Source: Streptomyces sp. NBC_01304
GTDB taxonomy: Bacteria > Actinomycetota > Actinomycetes > Streptomycetales > Streptomycetaceae
Assembly (NCBI RefSeq): GCF_035975855.1
Contig: NZ_CP109055.1
Span: 4,278,001 to 4,342,000, forward strand
Length of the DNA stretch: 64,000 nucleotides
Direction: 5' to 3'
Both the position numbers and the translations under genes were made by a program. The notes beneath the pieces are model-generated. The model was not told the origin of the DNA and did not search any database. It saw only the letters and a program-made list of their open reading frames with translations. Shown here in pieces: positions 34,101-42,289 of this stretch. Within the stretch, counting starts at the first letter, position 1. The number at the start of each line of letters is the position of its first letter.

Positions 34101-36659
34101 TCAGAACATGCTGAGCAGCGCCTCCACCGACGGCTCGTCGGCCGCGTCCCCGTTCGGCAGCGGCAGCTCGAACCACACCGTCTTGCCGCGAGGTGTCCTG
34201 CGGGCGCCCCAGGAGGCGCTGAGCAGGCCGACCAGCTGGAGCCCGCGGCCGCCCTCGTCGGTGTCCTTGGCGCGGCGGCGCCGGGGCTGGACCAGGCCGG
34301 CGTCCCAGACCTCGCAGACCAGGGTGCGGTCCAGGAGCAGGCGGAGTCTGATCTCGCCCTCGCCGTATCTGAGGGCGTTGGTGACCAGCTCGCTGACCAG
34401 GAGTTCCGTGGTGTCGATGAGGGGTTCCAGGTCCCAGGACTGCAGCTGCGCACGGGCCAGCTCGCGGGCCCGGCCGACCGAGCGGGGCTCGCGGGGCAGC
34501 GTCCAGTCGCCGACGGCGTCCTCGGGCAGGCCCTGGACGCGGGCCATGAGAAGGGCGATGTCGTCCTCGCCGTGGTGGGTGTCGAGGGTGTTGAGGACGT
34601 GGTCGCAGACGTCCTCGAGGGGGCGTACCGGATCCGTTATGGCCGTACGGAAGGCGCGCAGGCCCTCGTCGAGAGGGTGGTCCCGGGATTCGACCAGGCC
34701 GTCCGTGTAGAGGGCGAGCAGGGCGCCCTCGGGGAGTTCGACCTCGACCTCCTCGAAGGGCTCGCCGCCGACGCCGAGCGGCATGCCGGGCGGTACGTCG
34801 AGCATGAGGGCGGGCTCGCCGGGTTCGACCAGGACGGGCGGGAGGTGGCCCGCGTTGGCGAACGTACATCGGCGGGTCACCGGGTCGTAGACGGCGTAGA
34901 TGCAGGTGGCGAGGTAGACCTCGGACGGGTCGACGTCGCGGCCCTGCAGGGCGCGGCGGGACGACTGCGGGGACGGGGCGTGCGCCGGGCCGATGGTGGA
35001 CGGGGTGCCGAGCCCGCGGGCGATCTCGTCGAGGGCGGAGAGGACCTCGGCAGGTTCGAGGTCGAGGAGCGCCAACGTCCGTACGGCGGTGCGCAGTTCA
35101 CCCATGGCGACGGCGGCGCGCAGGCCGCGGCCCATCACGTCGCCGACGACGAGGGCGGTGCGGTGGCCGGGGAGTTCGATGACGTCGAACCAGTCGCCGC
35201 CGACCTCGGTGGCCGCGTTCCCCGGCAGATAGCGGCAGGCGATGTCGAGGCCGGAGGCCTCCGGGTCGCCGGGCGGGAGCAGGGAGCGCTGCAGGATCAG
35301 CGCGCGCTCGTGCTCCCTCCGGTACAGGCGGGCGTTGTCGATGCAGACCGCGGCGCGGGCGGCGAGCTCGGTCGCGAGGGACCGGTCGCGTTCGCCGAAG
35401 GGCTCGCTGCCCTTCGTACGGCTGAAGCGGGCGAGGCCGACCACCGTGTCGTGGGCGACCATCGGGACGGCGAGGGTCTGCTGGACGAGGCCGCCCTCGG
35501 CGCCCTGGATGGTGCGCGGGCGGGCGGTGCGCAGGGCGTCCGCGCAGGGCGAGTTGAAGGAGTAGCGGTGCTTGGCGCCGACGGTCGGCGCCTCCTCGCT
35601 GCACTCGTCGAGCGGGGCGTCCGAGACGGCGCTGGCGAAGGCCACGCGGCGCAGTTCGGCACTGCCGTCGGCGAGGCCGGGCGGGGCCTCGTCGCCGTCG
35701 AGCAGGCCCTGGTAGAGGTCGACGGAGGCCAGGTCGCAGAAGACGGGGACGGAGACGTCGAGCAGCTCGCGGGCCGTGGTCTCCAGGTCCAGGGAGTTGC
35801 CGATCCGGGCGCCCGCCTCGTTGAGCAGGGCCAGATTGCGGCGGGCGTGCGCGGCCTCGCGGGCTGCGGCGTGCCGGCGGGTGACGTCGGTGCCGAGGCC
35901 CGCGATGCCGATGGGCCGGCCCGCGCCGCTGTGCACGCGGTAGAGGTTGACCGACCAGTGGCGGCGGTCGCCGCCGCCCGGGGACGAGCCGACCAGCTGC
36001 ATGTCCGTGACGGCCTCGCCGGTCTCCAGGACGCGCTTGAGCGCGGCCTGCATACGGTCGGCCTCGTGGCGCGGCAGATAGTCGTGGACGGTGCGGCCGC
36101 GGTGTTCGTCGGCGTCGCCGCCGAAGACGGAGGCGAAGCGCTTGTTGGCGCGCTGGACGCGGAGGTCCGTGCCGAAGAGGAGGAAACCGAAGGGAGATTG
36201 ACCGAAAATGGCCTGAGAGGCAGCGAGATCGGTCTCTATGCGGCGAAGCGCCCGTACGTCGACGACGATGCAGACCGCCGCGCGGTCGCCGCTCTCCGTC
36301 TCGGTCGGCATCACATAGACCTCGGCGATGCCGTCCATCGATCCGTCGGGCGCCATCCGGAACGGGACCACGCCCGTCCACTCCCGTCCGTCCAGGATCT
36401 CGGCGACCTTGCGATGTCCCAGGTCACGCAGGTCGGCGGGGACGAAGGCCTCGATCGGGTCCTTTCCGACGGCGTCGGCCGCGCGGACGCCGAACAGCTG
36501 CTCCGCGCGCAGGCTCCACTGATCGATCAGGCCGTCCGGACCCAGGGAGAACGAGGCGACCCTGATGTAGTCATAGATCGAGCCAGGCGGGCTGCTCTGC
36601 CACAGCACATCGCCCGGATTGTCACCAGGCCCCTGCGCCCTGGCTGGTATTCCGCTCAC
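34101..36659 (-). CDS. PAS-PAS-GAF-SpoIIE phosphatase with HATPase domain
   Basis: An 852-residue cytoplasmic signalling protein. Domains in order: PAS (about 25-140), PAS (about 150-265, FGQSPFGFLLFGTDLRVQRAN), GAF (about 290-445), SpoIIE-type PP2C phosphatase (about 470-690, with GGDWFDVIELPGHRTALVVGDVMGRG and YTDGLVESRD holding the metal aspartates), and HATPase_c_2 (about 720-850, LLVSELVTNALRYGEG). Such actinobacterial proteins regulate anti-sigma/anti-anti-sigma switches by dephosphorylating STAS proteins, while the HATPase domain may phosphorylate them. GTG 36659 has GGAGGGG 8 nt upstream. A separate HATPase protein is encoded just upstream on the same strand (36838). Confidence 0.92.
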   Translation of the reverse strand: MSGIPARAQGPGDNPGDVLWQSSPPGSIYDYIRVASFSLGPDGLIDQWSLRAEQLFGVRAADAVGKDPIEAFVPADLRDLGHRKVAEILDGREWTGVVPFRMAPDGSMDGIAEVYVMPTETESGDRAAVCIVVDVRALRRIETDLAASQAIFGQSPFGFLLFGTDLRVQRANKRFASVFGGDADEHRGRTVHDYLPRHEADRMQAALKRVLETGEAVTDMQLVGSSPGGGDRRHWSVNLYRVHSGAGRPIGIAGLGTDVTRRHAAAREAAHARRNLALLNEAGARIGNSLDLETTARELLDVSVPVFCDLASVDLYQGLLDGDEAPPGLADGSAELRRVAFASAVSDAPLDECSEEAPTVGAKHRYSFNSPCADALRTARPRTIQGAEGGLVQQTLAVPMVAHDTVVGLARFSRTKGSEPFGERDRSLATELAARAAVCIDNARLYRREHERALILQRSLLPPGDPEASGLDIACRYLPGNAATEVGGDWFDVIELPGHRTALVVGDVMGRGLRAAVAMGELRTAVRTLALLDLEPAEVLSALDEIARGLGTPSTIGPAHAPSPQSSRRALQGRDVDPSEVYLATCIYAVYDPVTRRCTFANAGHLPPVLVEPGEPALMLDVPPGMPLGVGGEPFEEVEVELPEGALLALYTDGLVESRDHPLDEGLRAFRTAITDPVRPLEDVCDHVLNTLDTHHGEDDIALLMARVQGLPEDAVGDWTLPREPRSVGRARELARAQLQSWDLEPLIDTTELLVSELVTNALRYGEGEIRLRLLLDRTLVCEVWDAGLVQPRRRRAKDTDEGGRGLQLVGLLSASWGARRTPRGKTVWFELPLPNGDAADEPSVEALLSMF

Positions 36660-36837
36660 GCGACCGTCCCCTCCAGCTCACCGCTACCGCCACCGCACAG
36701 ACCTGCGGTCTTCGGACGGCTTGCCCGCAGTATCCAGCACTACGGCCGCACGCAACACTGCGTTCACATCTCCCGCGCTTCCCGACGCTTTTCGGCCGTA
36801 AGGCCGGGGCTCGCGGAGATCGGCTCTCCCCCACCTT

Positions 36838-37254
36838 CTAACCAGGCAGAGCCAGCTCGAACCACACCGTCTTACCCGTTTTCCCGCGCCGGGTGCCCCA
36901 GCGCACCGCGGAACAGGCCACCAGCTGCAGGCCACGGCCGCCTTCGTCGTCGGGGGCGGCGACCCGTTCGCGCGGCGGATCCGGAAGCGGATCGGAAACC
37001 TCCACAAGGAGGTGGGGGGACCTGTGCGCGGGCGCGGGGGCGGCCGCGGGGCGTACCAGGCGTACGCCGATGGGGCCCGAGGCGTGCCGCAGGGAGTTGG
37101 TCACGAGTTCACTGACGAGGAGCACGGTCATGTCTGCGACGGCGTCGAGGTTCCAGTCGCCGAGTTGGTGGCGGACGCGGGCGCGGGCGGTGCGTACGGC
37201 TCCTGGATCGGCGGGGAAGGTCCACTCGGCGCAGTCGCCCTCGGTGTCGATCAC
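36838..37254 (-). CDS. Anti-sigma-factor-like ATP-binding protein (HATPase_c_2)
   Basis: About 138 residues of the RsbW/SpoIIAB-like kinase fold widespread in Streptomyces: VRTARARVRHQL, the N box LLVSELVTNSLRHA, a degenerate G1 region VEVSDPLPDPP and the G2-like DDEGGRGLQLV, ending KTVWFELALP. It closely parallels the C-terminal HATPase domain of the neighbouring 852-residue protein, including the terminal KTVWFEL. The open frame starts at GTG 37263, but AGGAAG abuts that codon; GTG 37254, spaced 9 nt from it, is preferred. It may phosphorylate an anti-anti-sigma factor that the SpoIIE protein dephosphorylates. Confidence 0.85.
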   Translation of the reverse strand: MIDTEGDCAEWTFPADPGAVRTARARVRHQLGDWNLDAVADMTVLLVSELVTNSLRHASGPIGVRLVRPAAAPAPAHRSPHLLVEVSDPLPDPPRERVAAPDDEGGRGLQLVACSAVRWGTRRGKTGKTVWFELALPG

Positions 37255-37503
37255 GCCGATCACCTTCCTGGCGGACCTGCCTTTTGACCCCTGTCCGGTT
37301 TCATGGGGTTAATCACCCCATACCCGATATCGCTGGGGTCGTATCGCCTACGCGGGCGCACTGTGGCACGTATGGCTTACGCGGGGCGTGGGGCTTGGGC
37401 CGATTGCGCCCCTCTACGCCCTGCTCCCGACTCCGGCCTCACCCGCCCGAGCTCACGGGGGCGCCGCCCCCGGGCCCCCGGTCCTGGCCGGACGGGCTTT
37501 CAA

Positions 37504-37675
37504 TTTCCCCTCCCCGCCCCTTCCCGAAAGCCTGCGGCGCCTGGGTGGGTGGGAGTGGGTTGTCACCTGCCGGTCAAAGACTGTCCTCAAGCGCCGGACG
37601 GGCTGACTCGGTCAGCCCGTCCGGCGCTTGAGGACACAGCTCCGCAGGATTTCGGGAAGGGGCGGGGAGGGGAAA
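37504..37675. repeat. Nested palindromic element (Streptomyces-type GCCGGACGGGC repeat)
   Basis: Outer arms of 26 bp are perfectly complementary (37504-37529 with 37650-37675), extended by CCTGCGG/CCGCAGG (37531-37537, 37642-37648). Inside is a second perfect hairpin with 26-bp arms (37582-37607 with 37611-37636) and a 3-nt loop TCG, carrying the CGCCGGACGGGCTGA sequence familiar from many Streptomyces intergenic regions. A further GGCCGGACGGGCTT fragment lies at 37487. The inner hairpin ends 44 bp from the NUDIX stop and could terminate it. Confidence 0.9.
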
Positions 37676-37679
37676 AAGA

Positions 37680-38075
37680 TCACTGAAGCCGGGCCGCGGC
37701 CTCCGAAACCGCCGGGCGGTCCTCGTCCAGCCAGTTCACGGTCCAGATCTCGGACGGGCCCAGCCAGCGCAGCTCGTCGTGGTCCTCCAGGGGCCGCGGG
37801 TCACTCGCGATGAGCTTCGCCGTCCAGGCCTGGAGGACGTAGCCGGGCCGGCCAAGCGGCCACTCGCCCGGAAGGCGTTCCAGGAGCTCCGCCTCCACGC
37901 CCAGCTCCTCGCGGAGCTCGCGCACGAGCGCCTGCGAAGGCAATTCGCCGGGCTCCACCTTCCCGCCCGGGAGCTCCCACCGGCCGGCCAGCGCAGCGGG
38001 AGCGCTGCGCCGGGCCGCGAGCATGCGCCCGTCTGCGAACAGGGCGGCGCCCACGACAAGGATGCGATCCGTCAT
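37680..38075 (-). CDS. NUDIX hydrolase (MutT-like nucleotide pyrophosphohydrolase)
   Basis: A 131-residue single-domain NUDIX protein. The Nudix box is complete: GGKVEPGELPSQALVRELREELG (residues about 37-59; Gly, Glu and REL-EE-G positions all present). WELPGGK before it and the small size resemble MutT/CTP pyrophosphohydrolases that cleanse oxidised or non-canonical NTPs; substrate specificity cannot be read from the sequence. The ribosome-binding site before ATG 38075 is weak. Its 3' end abuts the nested palindrome at 37504-37675. Confidence 0.9.
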   Translation of the reverse strand: MTDRILVVGAALFADGRMLAARRSAPAALAGRWELPGGKVEPGELPSQALVRELREELGVEAELLERLPGEWPLGRPGYVLQAWTAKLIASDPRPLEDHDELRWLGPSEIWTVNWLDEDRPAVSEAAARLQ

Positions 38076-38093
38076 ACGCCGGAGCCTAAGCGG

Positions 38094-38282
38094 TCAGCCG
38101 GACTCGGCGGCCTGCCGGCCGAGGCGCTCGACGAAGTAGAGCTGCTCGTGGCCGCGGTCGTCGAGGCTGTCCACGACCTGCTCGGCCTCGGCCCTGGTGG
38201 CGTATCTGCCGACGCGATAGCGGTTGCTGTGGTCGTCCTGCCTGATGACCTGCCATGGGAGCATCGCGCTGCCGTCGTTCAT
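38094..38282 (-). CDS. SPOR-like mini-protein
   Basis: A 62-residue protein consisting of little more than one SPOR/PGBD-like alpha-beta module: WQVIRQDDHSNRYRVGRYATRAEAEQVVDSL, then an EQLYFVERL strand. SPOR domains bind denuded glycan strands, but this form has no signal peptide or membrane helix and is probably cytoplasmic, so that role is doubtful. GGGGGGTGG lies upstream of ATG 38282. It lies 18 bp upstream of the NUDIX gene on the same strand, suggesting a small operon. Confidence 0.78.
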   Translation of the reverse strand: MNDGSAMLPWQVIRQDDHSNRYRVGRYATRAEAEQVVDSLDDRGHEQLYFVERLGRQAAESG

Positions 38283-38490
38283 CGTGCGCCACCCCCCGGG
38301 AAGCCCAGTGCCGGTTCGACCCGTGCCCCGATCTCTAAGGAAACCGCAATCCGCATATGCCCGAGCCTACGCCCGACCTTCACTCAGCGGATATGTGTTT
38401 GCACAATGAGGTAGCGCGGACGACATCAACCAGCCAACGCCGGCCCAGACCAATGGGGGCGCACCCCTCGGATGCGCCCCCGAAGCCAGG

Positions 38491-40182
38491 TCAGTCGGCC
38501 GTACGTACCGTCGGCAGCGGCATCAGCACCGGCTCGCCCGGCGTCTTGCGGCAGGCATCGCCGCACTCCGCGTCGAGGGAGCAGCACAGCGAGCAGATCG
38601 GGCCCGACTGGACCGGGCAGTCGGCGACGTCGGGGAGTTCGTAGGCCGTGGCGCAGACCGAGCAGGTGTGGGTGGCCGTGATGTCGGCGATCTCGACGTC
38701 CGGGCCGTTCACCGGGTTGGGCCTGGCCAGGTAGTACTTGCCCTTCGTGGCCCAGGCGATCAACGGGCAGAGAATCAGGGCGAGTCCGGCCGCGATGAAG
38801 GTCGAGAAGGCCTCGGCGTACGTACCGAAGAGGCCGAAGAAGGCCAGGATCGAGACCGTCGAGGCGATCGCCATCGAGCCGAAGCCGGCCGGGTTCACGG
38901 CGTACAGGTAGGCGCGCTTGAACTCGATGTACTTCGGGCTCCAGCCCATCCGCTTGTTGATGACCAGGTCCGCCGCCACGGCCGTGATCCACGCGATGCC
39001 CACGTTGGAGTAGAAGCCGAGCAGTTTGTTCAGGGCGGCGAACATGTTCATTTCCATCAGCGTCAGCGCGATGGCGAGGTTGAGGAAGATGTACCAGACG
39101 CGGCCCGGGTGCTTGTGCGTGATGCGGGAGAAGAAGTTGGACCAGGAGAGCGAACCGCTGTAGGCGTTCGTGACGTTGATCTTGATCTGGGAGACGATCA
39201 CGAAGATCGCCGCGGCGGGGAGGGCGAAGGTGCCGAGCCAGGGGCGCAGGGCCTCCAGCTGCGGGGCTATGGGCTCCAGGGCGTGCGTCTTGCCGACCGC
39301 TTCCAGGGCGACGAAGGCCAGGAAGGCGCCGCCGAGCTGCTTGGCCGCGCCGATGATGACCCAGCCGGGGCCTGCGGCAAGGACGGCCAGATTCCAACGC
39401 CGTTTGTTGGAAGCCGTCTTGGCGGGCATGAAGCGCAAGTAGTCCGCCTGCTCGCCGATCTGGGCGATGAGGGAGAGCGCCACACCCGTGCCGAGCCCGA
39501 AGCCGATCCAGGAGAAGCCGGAGCCCGCGCCCTCCGTGCCGCCGAAGTGGCCGAACGCGCCCCAGGCGTCCGGGGCCTCGAAGGCGAGGACGACGAACGG
39601 GAGCACCATGCCGATGATCCAGATCGGCTGCGTCCAGGCCTGCACCTTGGCGAGCGCGCCCATCCCGCGGAACACGATCGGGATCACGATGAGGGTGGTG
39701 ACCAAGTAGCCGACCTGCACCGGGAGTCCGACCGCCTGGTGCATGGCCTGGGCCATGATCGAGCCCTCGAGCGCGAAGAAGATGAAGGTGAAGGACGCGT
39801 AGATGAGGGACGTCAGGGTCGAGCCGAAGTAGCCGAAGCCCGCTCCCCGTGTCACCAGGTCCATGTCCAGGCCGTACTTGGCGCAGGCCCGGGCGATCGG
39901 GATGCCGGTCAGGAAGATGATCGTGGCCGCGGTCAGGATCGACGCGAAGCCACTGGTGAAGCCGTACGTGAAGACGATCGACGCACCGATCGCGAAGTCC
40001 GCGAGATAGGCGATCCCGCCGAGCGCGGTACCCGCCACCGTGCCGGGCGACCAGGTCCGAAAAGAGTGCGGCGCATAGCGCAGCGAGTAGTCCTCGCGGC
40101 TCTCGTCGGCGGCGAGCTTGGCATAACTCCTCTTTGGCGGTGGGGAGTTGCTCGTGGTGTCGCGGGTGACCGTGTCCGTCAT
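38491..40182 (-). CDS. Cytosine/purine permease (NCS1 family) with cysteine-rich C-terminal tail
   Basis: A 563-residue NCS1-type transporter with about 12 hydrophobic helices between residues 45 and 480 (first GTVAGTALGGIAYLADFAIGASIVF). QIGEQADYLRFMP and SQIKINVTNAYSGSLSWSNFFSR are typical CodB-family helices. NCS1 proteins import nucleobases, allantoin or hydantoins with Na+ or H+. After the last helix, about residues 500-551 form a cytoplasmic tail with nine cysteines: CSVC, C, then CSLCC and CGDAC, a zinc-ribbon-like pattern rarely seen on such permeases. A GntR/UTRA regulator lies just upstream on the same strand and probably controls it. Start ATG 40182 with AAGGAA upstream. Confidence 0.9.
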   Translation of the reverse strand: MTDTVTRDTTSNSPPPKRSYAKLAADESREDYSLRYAPHSFRTWSPGTVAGTALGGIAYLADFAIGASIVFTYGFTSGFASILTAATIIFLTGIPIARACAKYGLDMDLVTRGAGFGYFGSTLTSLIYASFTFIFFALEGSIMAQAMHQAVGLPVQVGYLVTTLIVIPIVFRGMGALAKVQAWTQPIWIIGMVLPFVVLAFEAPDAWGAFGHFGGTEGAGSGFSWIGFGLGTGVALSLIAQIGEQADYLRFMPAKTASNKRRWNLAVLAAGPGWVIIGAAKQLGGAFLAFVALEAVGKTHALEPIAPQLEALRPWLGTFALPAAAIFVIVSQIKINVTNAYSGSLSWSNFFSRITHKHPGRVWYIFLNLAIALTLMEMNMFAALNKLLGFYSNVGIAWITAVAADLVINKRMGWSPKYIEFKRAYLYAVNPAGFGSMAIASTVSILAFFGLFGTYAEAFSTFIAAGLALILCPLIAWATKGKYYLARPNPVNGPDVEIADITATHTCSVCATAYELPDVADCPVQSGPICSLCCSLDAECGDACRKTPGEPVLMPLPTVRTAD

Positions 40183-40263
40183 GAGGGTTCCTTCTTCGCT
40201 TCTCGCCGACCGGGATGCGGGTACGGTCGAGGAAGCTAGGAGCCGGACATGACGATCCGTAGC

Positions 40264-40271
40264 GGTATACC
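40264..40271. promoter_or_regulatory. GGTATACC palindrome in the permease promoter
   Basis: A perfect 8-bp palindrome lies 81 bp upstream of the permease start in an AT-richer stretch (TTAATGGTATACCGC on the minus strand) that could include a -10 element. It is a candidate operator for the adjacent GntR protein, though it does not match the GTnTAnAC consensus described for HutC-type regulators. Confidence 0.4.
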
Positions 40272-40379
40272 ATTAACCCGGTGTTACGTGGCCCGGGCAT
40301 GCGTTAACTCGCGGTCACGGCGCCGGACGGAGGCATCCGGCTATCGGTCACCGGCCGCCCGAAGGGGCGTACGCCGGGG

Positions 40380-41132
40380 CTATTTGACCGGCAGGTGGTA
40401 GGCAATCCGGAAACGGTCGGCGGGCACGACGACATCGGCCGTCTCGACCGGGCGTCCCGAGGCGAAGTACGTACGCTCGATGACCACGACCACATGTCCG
40501 GGCACCCCGCCGAGCGCCAGCAGCTCCTCCGCGAGGCCCGGGCGGGCGCCGACCTCCTCCGCGACGTTGTCCACGATCACGTCGATCGCGGCCATCCGCT
40601 CGACCACGCCACAGCCGCCGAGGGGGCCCTCCTCGGGCAGCATCACGGGAGTGCGTCCCGTGACGGCCAGGGGTTCGTACGACGTCGAGAGCATCATGGT
40701 CTCGCCCGCGTCCCGGAAGACGTACTTCGTGCGCATCACGCGGTCGCCGACGGACAGCGCGAGGCGGTCGGCGATCTCCTCGGTCGCCTCGATCTGCTCG
40801 CTGCGCGACTCCCAGGTGCCGCGCGCGCCGGACTCGGCCTGCTCCTGCCTGAAGGGCGTCGAGCCGTTCGACGAGCGGTATCCCGAGCGGGACACCCGGC
40901 GCGGCACGGGGCGCTCGCGCACATAGGTGCCGGATCCGGAACGCCCCTCGACCAGGCCCTCGGCCATGAGCACCTTGCGCGCCTCGAGCGCCACGGTGTC
41001 CGAGACGCCGTACTCCTCGCGGATGCGGGCCTGCGAGGGGAGGCGGGTGTGCGGCGGCAGTGTCCCGCTGACGATCTGCTTGCGGAGGTCGTCGGCGACG
41101 CGCAGATACGCCGGCTGCTCACCGAAGGTCAC
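40380..41132 (-). CDS. GntR-family regulator, HutC subfamily (UTRA domain)
   Basis: A 250-residue regulator. The N-terminal winged helix (about 5-72) reads YLRVADDLRKQIVSGTLPPHTRLPSQARIREEYGVS; a linker containing VRERPVPRRVSR follows; the C-terminal UTRA effector domain (about 95-240) includes MMLSTSYEPLAVTGRTPVMLPEEGP and VVVIERTYFASGRPVETADVVVPADRFRIAYHL. Ligands of the subfamily are often small metabolites of the regulated pathway. GTG 41132 has GGGAG 7 nt upstream. It directly precedes the nucleobase permease (198-bp gap), so that gene is the likely target; its own promoter carries repeated GGTTG/CAACC half-sites. Confidence 0.92.
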   Translation of the reverse strand: MTFGEQPAYLRVADDLRKQIVSGTLPPHTRLPSQARIREEYGVSDTVALEARKVLMAEGLVEGRSGSGTYVRERPVPRRVSRSGYRSSNGSTPFRQEQAESGARGTWESRSEQIEATEEIADRLALSVGDRVMRTKYVFRDAGETMMLSTSYEPLAVTGRTPVMLPEEGPLGGCGVVERMAAIDVIVDNVAEEVGARPGLAEELLALGGVPGHVVVVIERTYFASGRPVETADVVVPADRFRIAYHLPVK

Positions 41133-41147
41133 TGGCCACTCCCATCA

Positions 41148-41196
41148 GGTTGACAGACAGCAACAGCCTGGCAACCGTGGGTTGTTGACCGCAACC
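41148..41196. promoter_or_regulatory. Cluster of GGTTG/CAACC half-sites upstream of gntR
   Basis: Five half-sites lie within 49 bp: GGTTG 41148, CAAC 41161, CAACC 41172, GGTTG 41180, CAACC 41192. The middle pair forms the perfect inverted repeat CAACC-GTG-GGTTG (41172-41184). Probable autoregulatory operator area for the GntR protein. Confidence 0.5.
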
Positions 41197-41333
41197 TTAG
41201 GCCAAAGAACCACTCGATGTGATGAACGGGGGTTTACCCAGCGGGGTTTCGCAAGGCGCGACTTGAGCCCAACGAGCGAGGCAGTCCGGCGGCACGGGCC
41301 GCGGTCACGGTGTGTGCGGGGCCGGGGGTGAGG

Positions 41334-42161
41334 TCAGACCTCGGACCCTTGGCCGCCCTCACCCGAGTCCTCGGAACCGTCGTCGCCCGAGCCCGGCGCG
41401 GTGTCACGCAGCGAGCCCGAGGTCTTGCTGCCGTCCGCCTGGCCGAGCACACAGGTCACCTCGCGGTCACCGTCCGACCAGCTGGAATCCGTGGGGCCGA
41501 AGAAGTACAGGTACGCGCCCGAGGACGCCGCGCCCCGGTCCCCCACGTAATCGTCGACGAGCTTGGAGCACTTGTCCTGGGCGACCTCGGTGATGCGGTC
41601 CTCGCCCGGGTAGCCGTCGCGGTCGGCCAGGTCGAAGGAGCCGAACACCTCGCCGTGGTGCCGCTCGGCGCAGGGCACGACGTCGACATCGGTCATGTCG
41701 CCCTCCATGTCGCCGCCCGGGACGTTGAAGCACTCGCCCTTGTCGAGCGCGGTGACCTGGTTCTCGCGGGCCTCGCGCAGCCCGTCCCGTACGCCGTCCA
41801 TGAAGTCGGAGGCCGCGCCGGAGAAGAAGAACAGGGCGAGCAGCAGCGACCCGACCGAGGAGAGCGTGAGGCCCGCGACGGCCATGCCCTTGCCCCGGTC
41901 GCCGCTCTTCTTGATCTGGACGAGCGCGACGATGCCGAAGATCAGGCCGAGCAGCGGGAGGCAGCACAGGATGCCGACGACGAGCGAGGCGATGGCCCAG
42001 CCGTTCACCGGGGACTGCGCGGGAGGCGGGCCGCCGTAGGGGTAGGGCTGCTGCCAGCCGGAGCCGTAGGGGGCCGGCGGGACCTGGCCGTAGGGGCTCT
42101 GGCCGTACGGGCTCGGCTCGGGCGCCCCCTGGGCGTCCTGGGGCGGCGGGGGTATGGCCAC
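41334..42161 (-). CDS. DUF4190 / septum-formation-domain membrane protein
   Basis: A 275-residue protein. The N-terminal 50 residues are Pro/Gly/Tyr-rich (PYGQSPYGQVPPAPYGSG), followed by a DUF4190 pair of helices (about 52-77 and 92-115: NGWAIASLVVGILCCLPLLGLIFGIVALVQIKKSGDRGKG). Then comes an extracellular septum-formation-type domain (about 138-235) with three of its cysteines visible (GECFNV, VPCAERHHGEVFGSF, CSKLVDDYVG) and a Ser/Gly/Asp-rich tail. This architecture is common in Streptomyces; the exact role is unknown. GTG 42161 has AGGAG 8 nt upstream. It reads toward gntR. Confidence 0.85.
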   Translation of the reverse strand: MAIPPPPQDAQGAPEPSPYGQSPYGQVPPAPYGSGWQQPYPYGGPPPAQSPVNGWAIASLVVGILCCLPLLGLIFGIVALVQIKKSGDRGKGMAVAGLTLSSVGSLLLALFFFSGAASDFMDGVRDGLREARENQVTALDKGECFNVPGGDMEGDMTDVDVVPCAERHHGEVFGSFDLADRDGYPGEDRITEVAQDKCSKLVDDYVGDRGAASSGAYLYFFGPTDSSWSDGDREVTCVLGQADGSKTSGSLRDTAPGSGDDGSEDSGEGGQGSEV

Positions 42162-42289
42162 GCGGGTGCTCCTGCTCGACTCTGCCGCGCGTACGACAGC
42201 AACACCGCGCGAACGAATGCGCGAATCGTACGCCGCCCCCGGAAGGGGACGGCGTACGACGTCAGGAACGGTCAGCGGCTACCGGGAGC

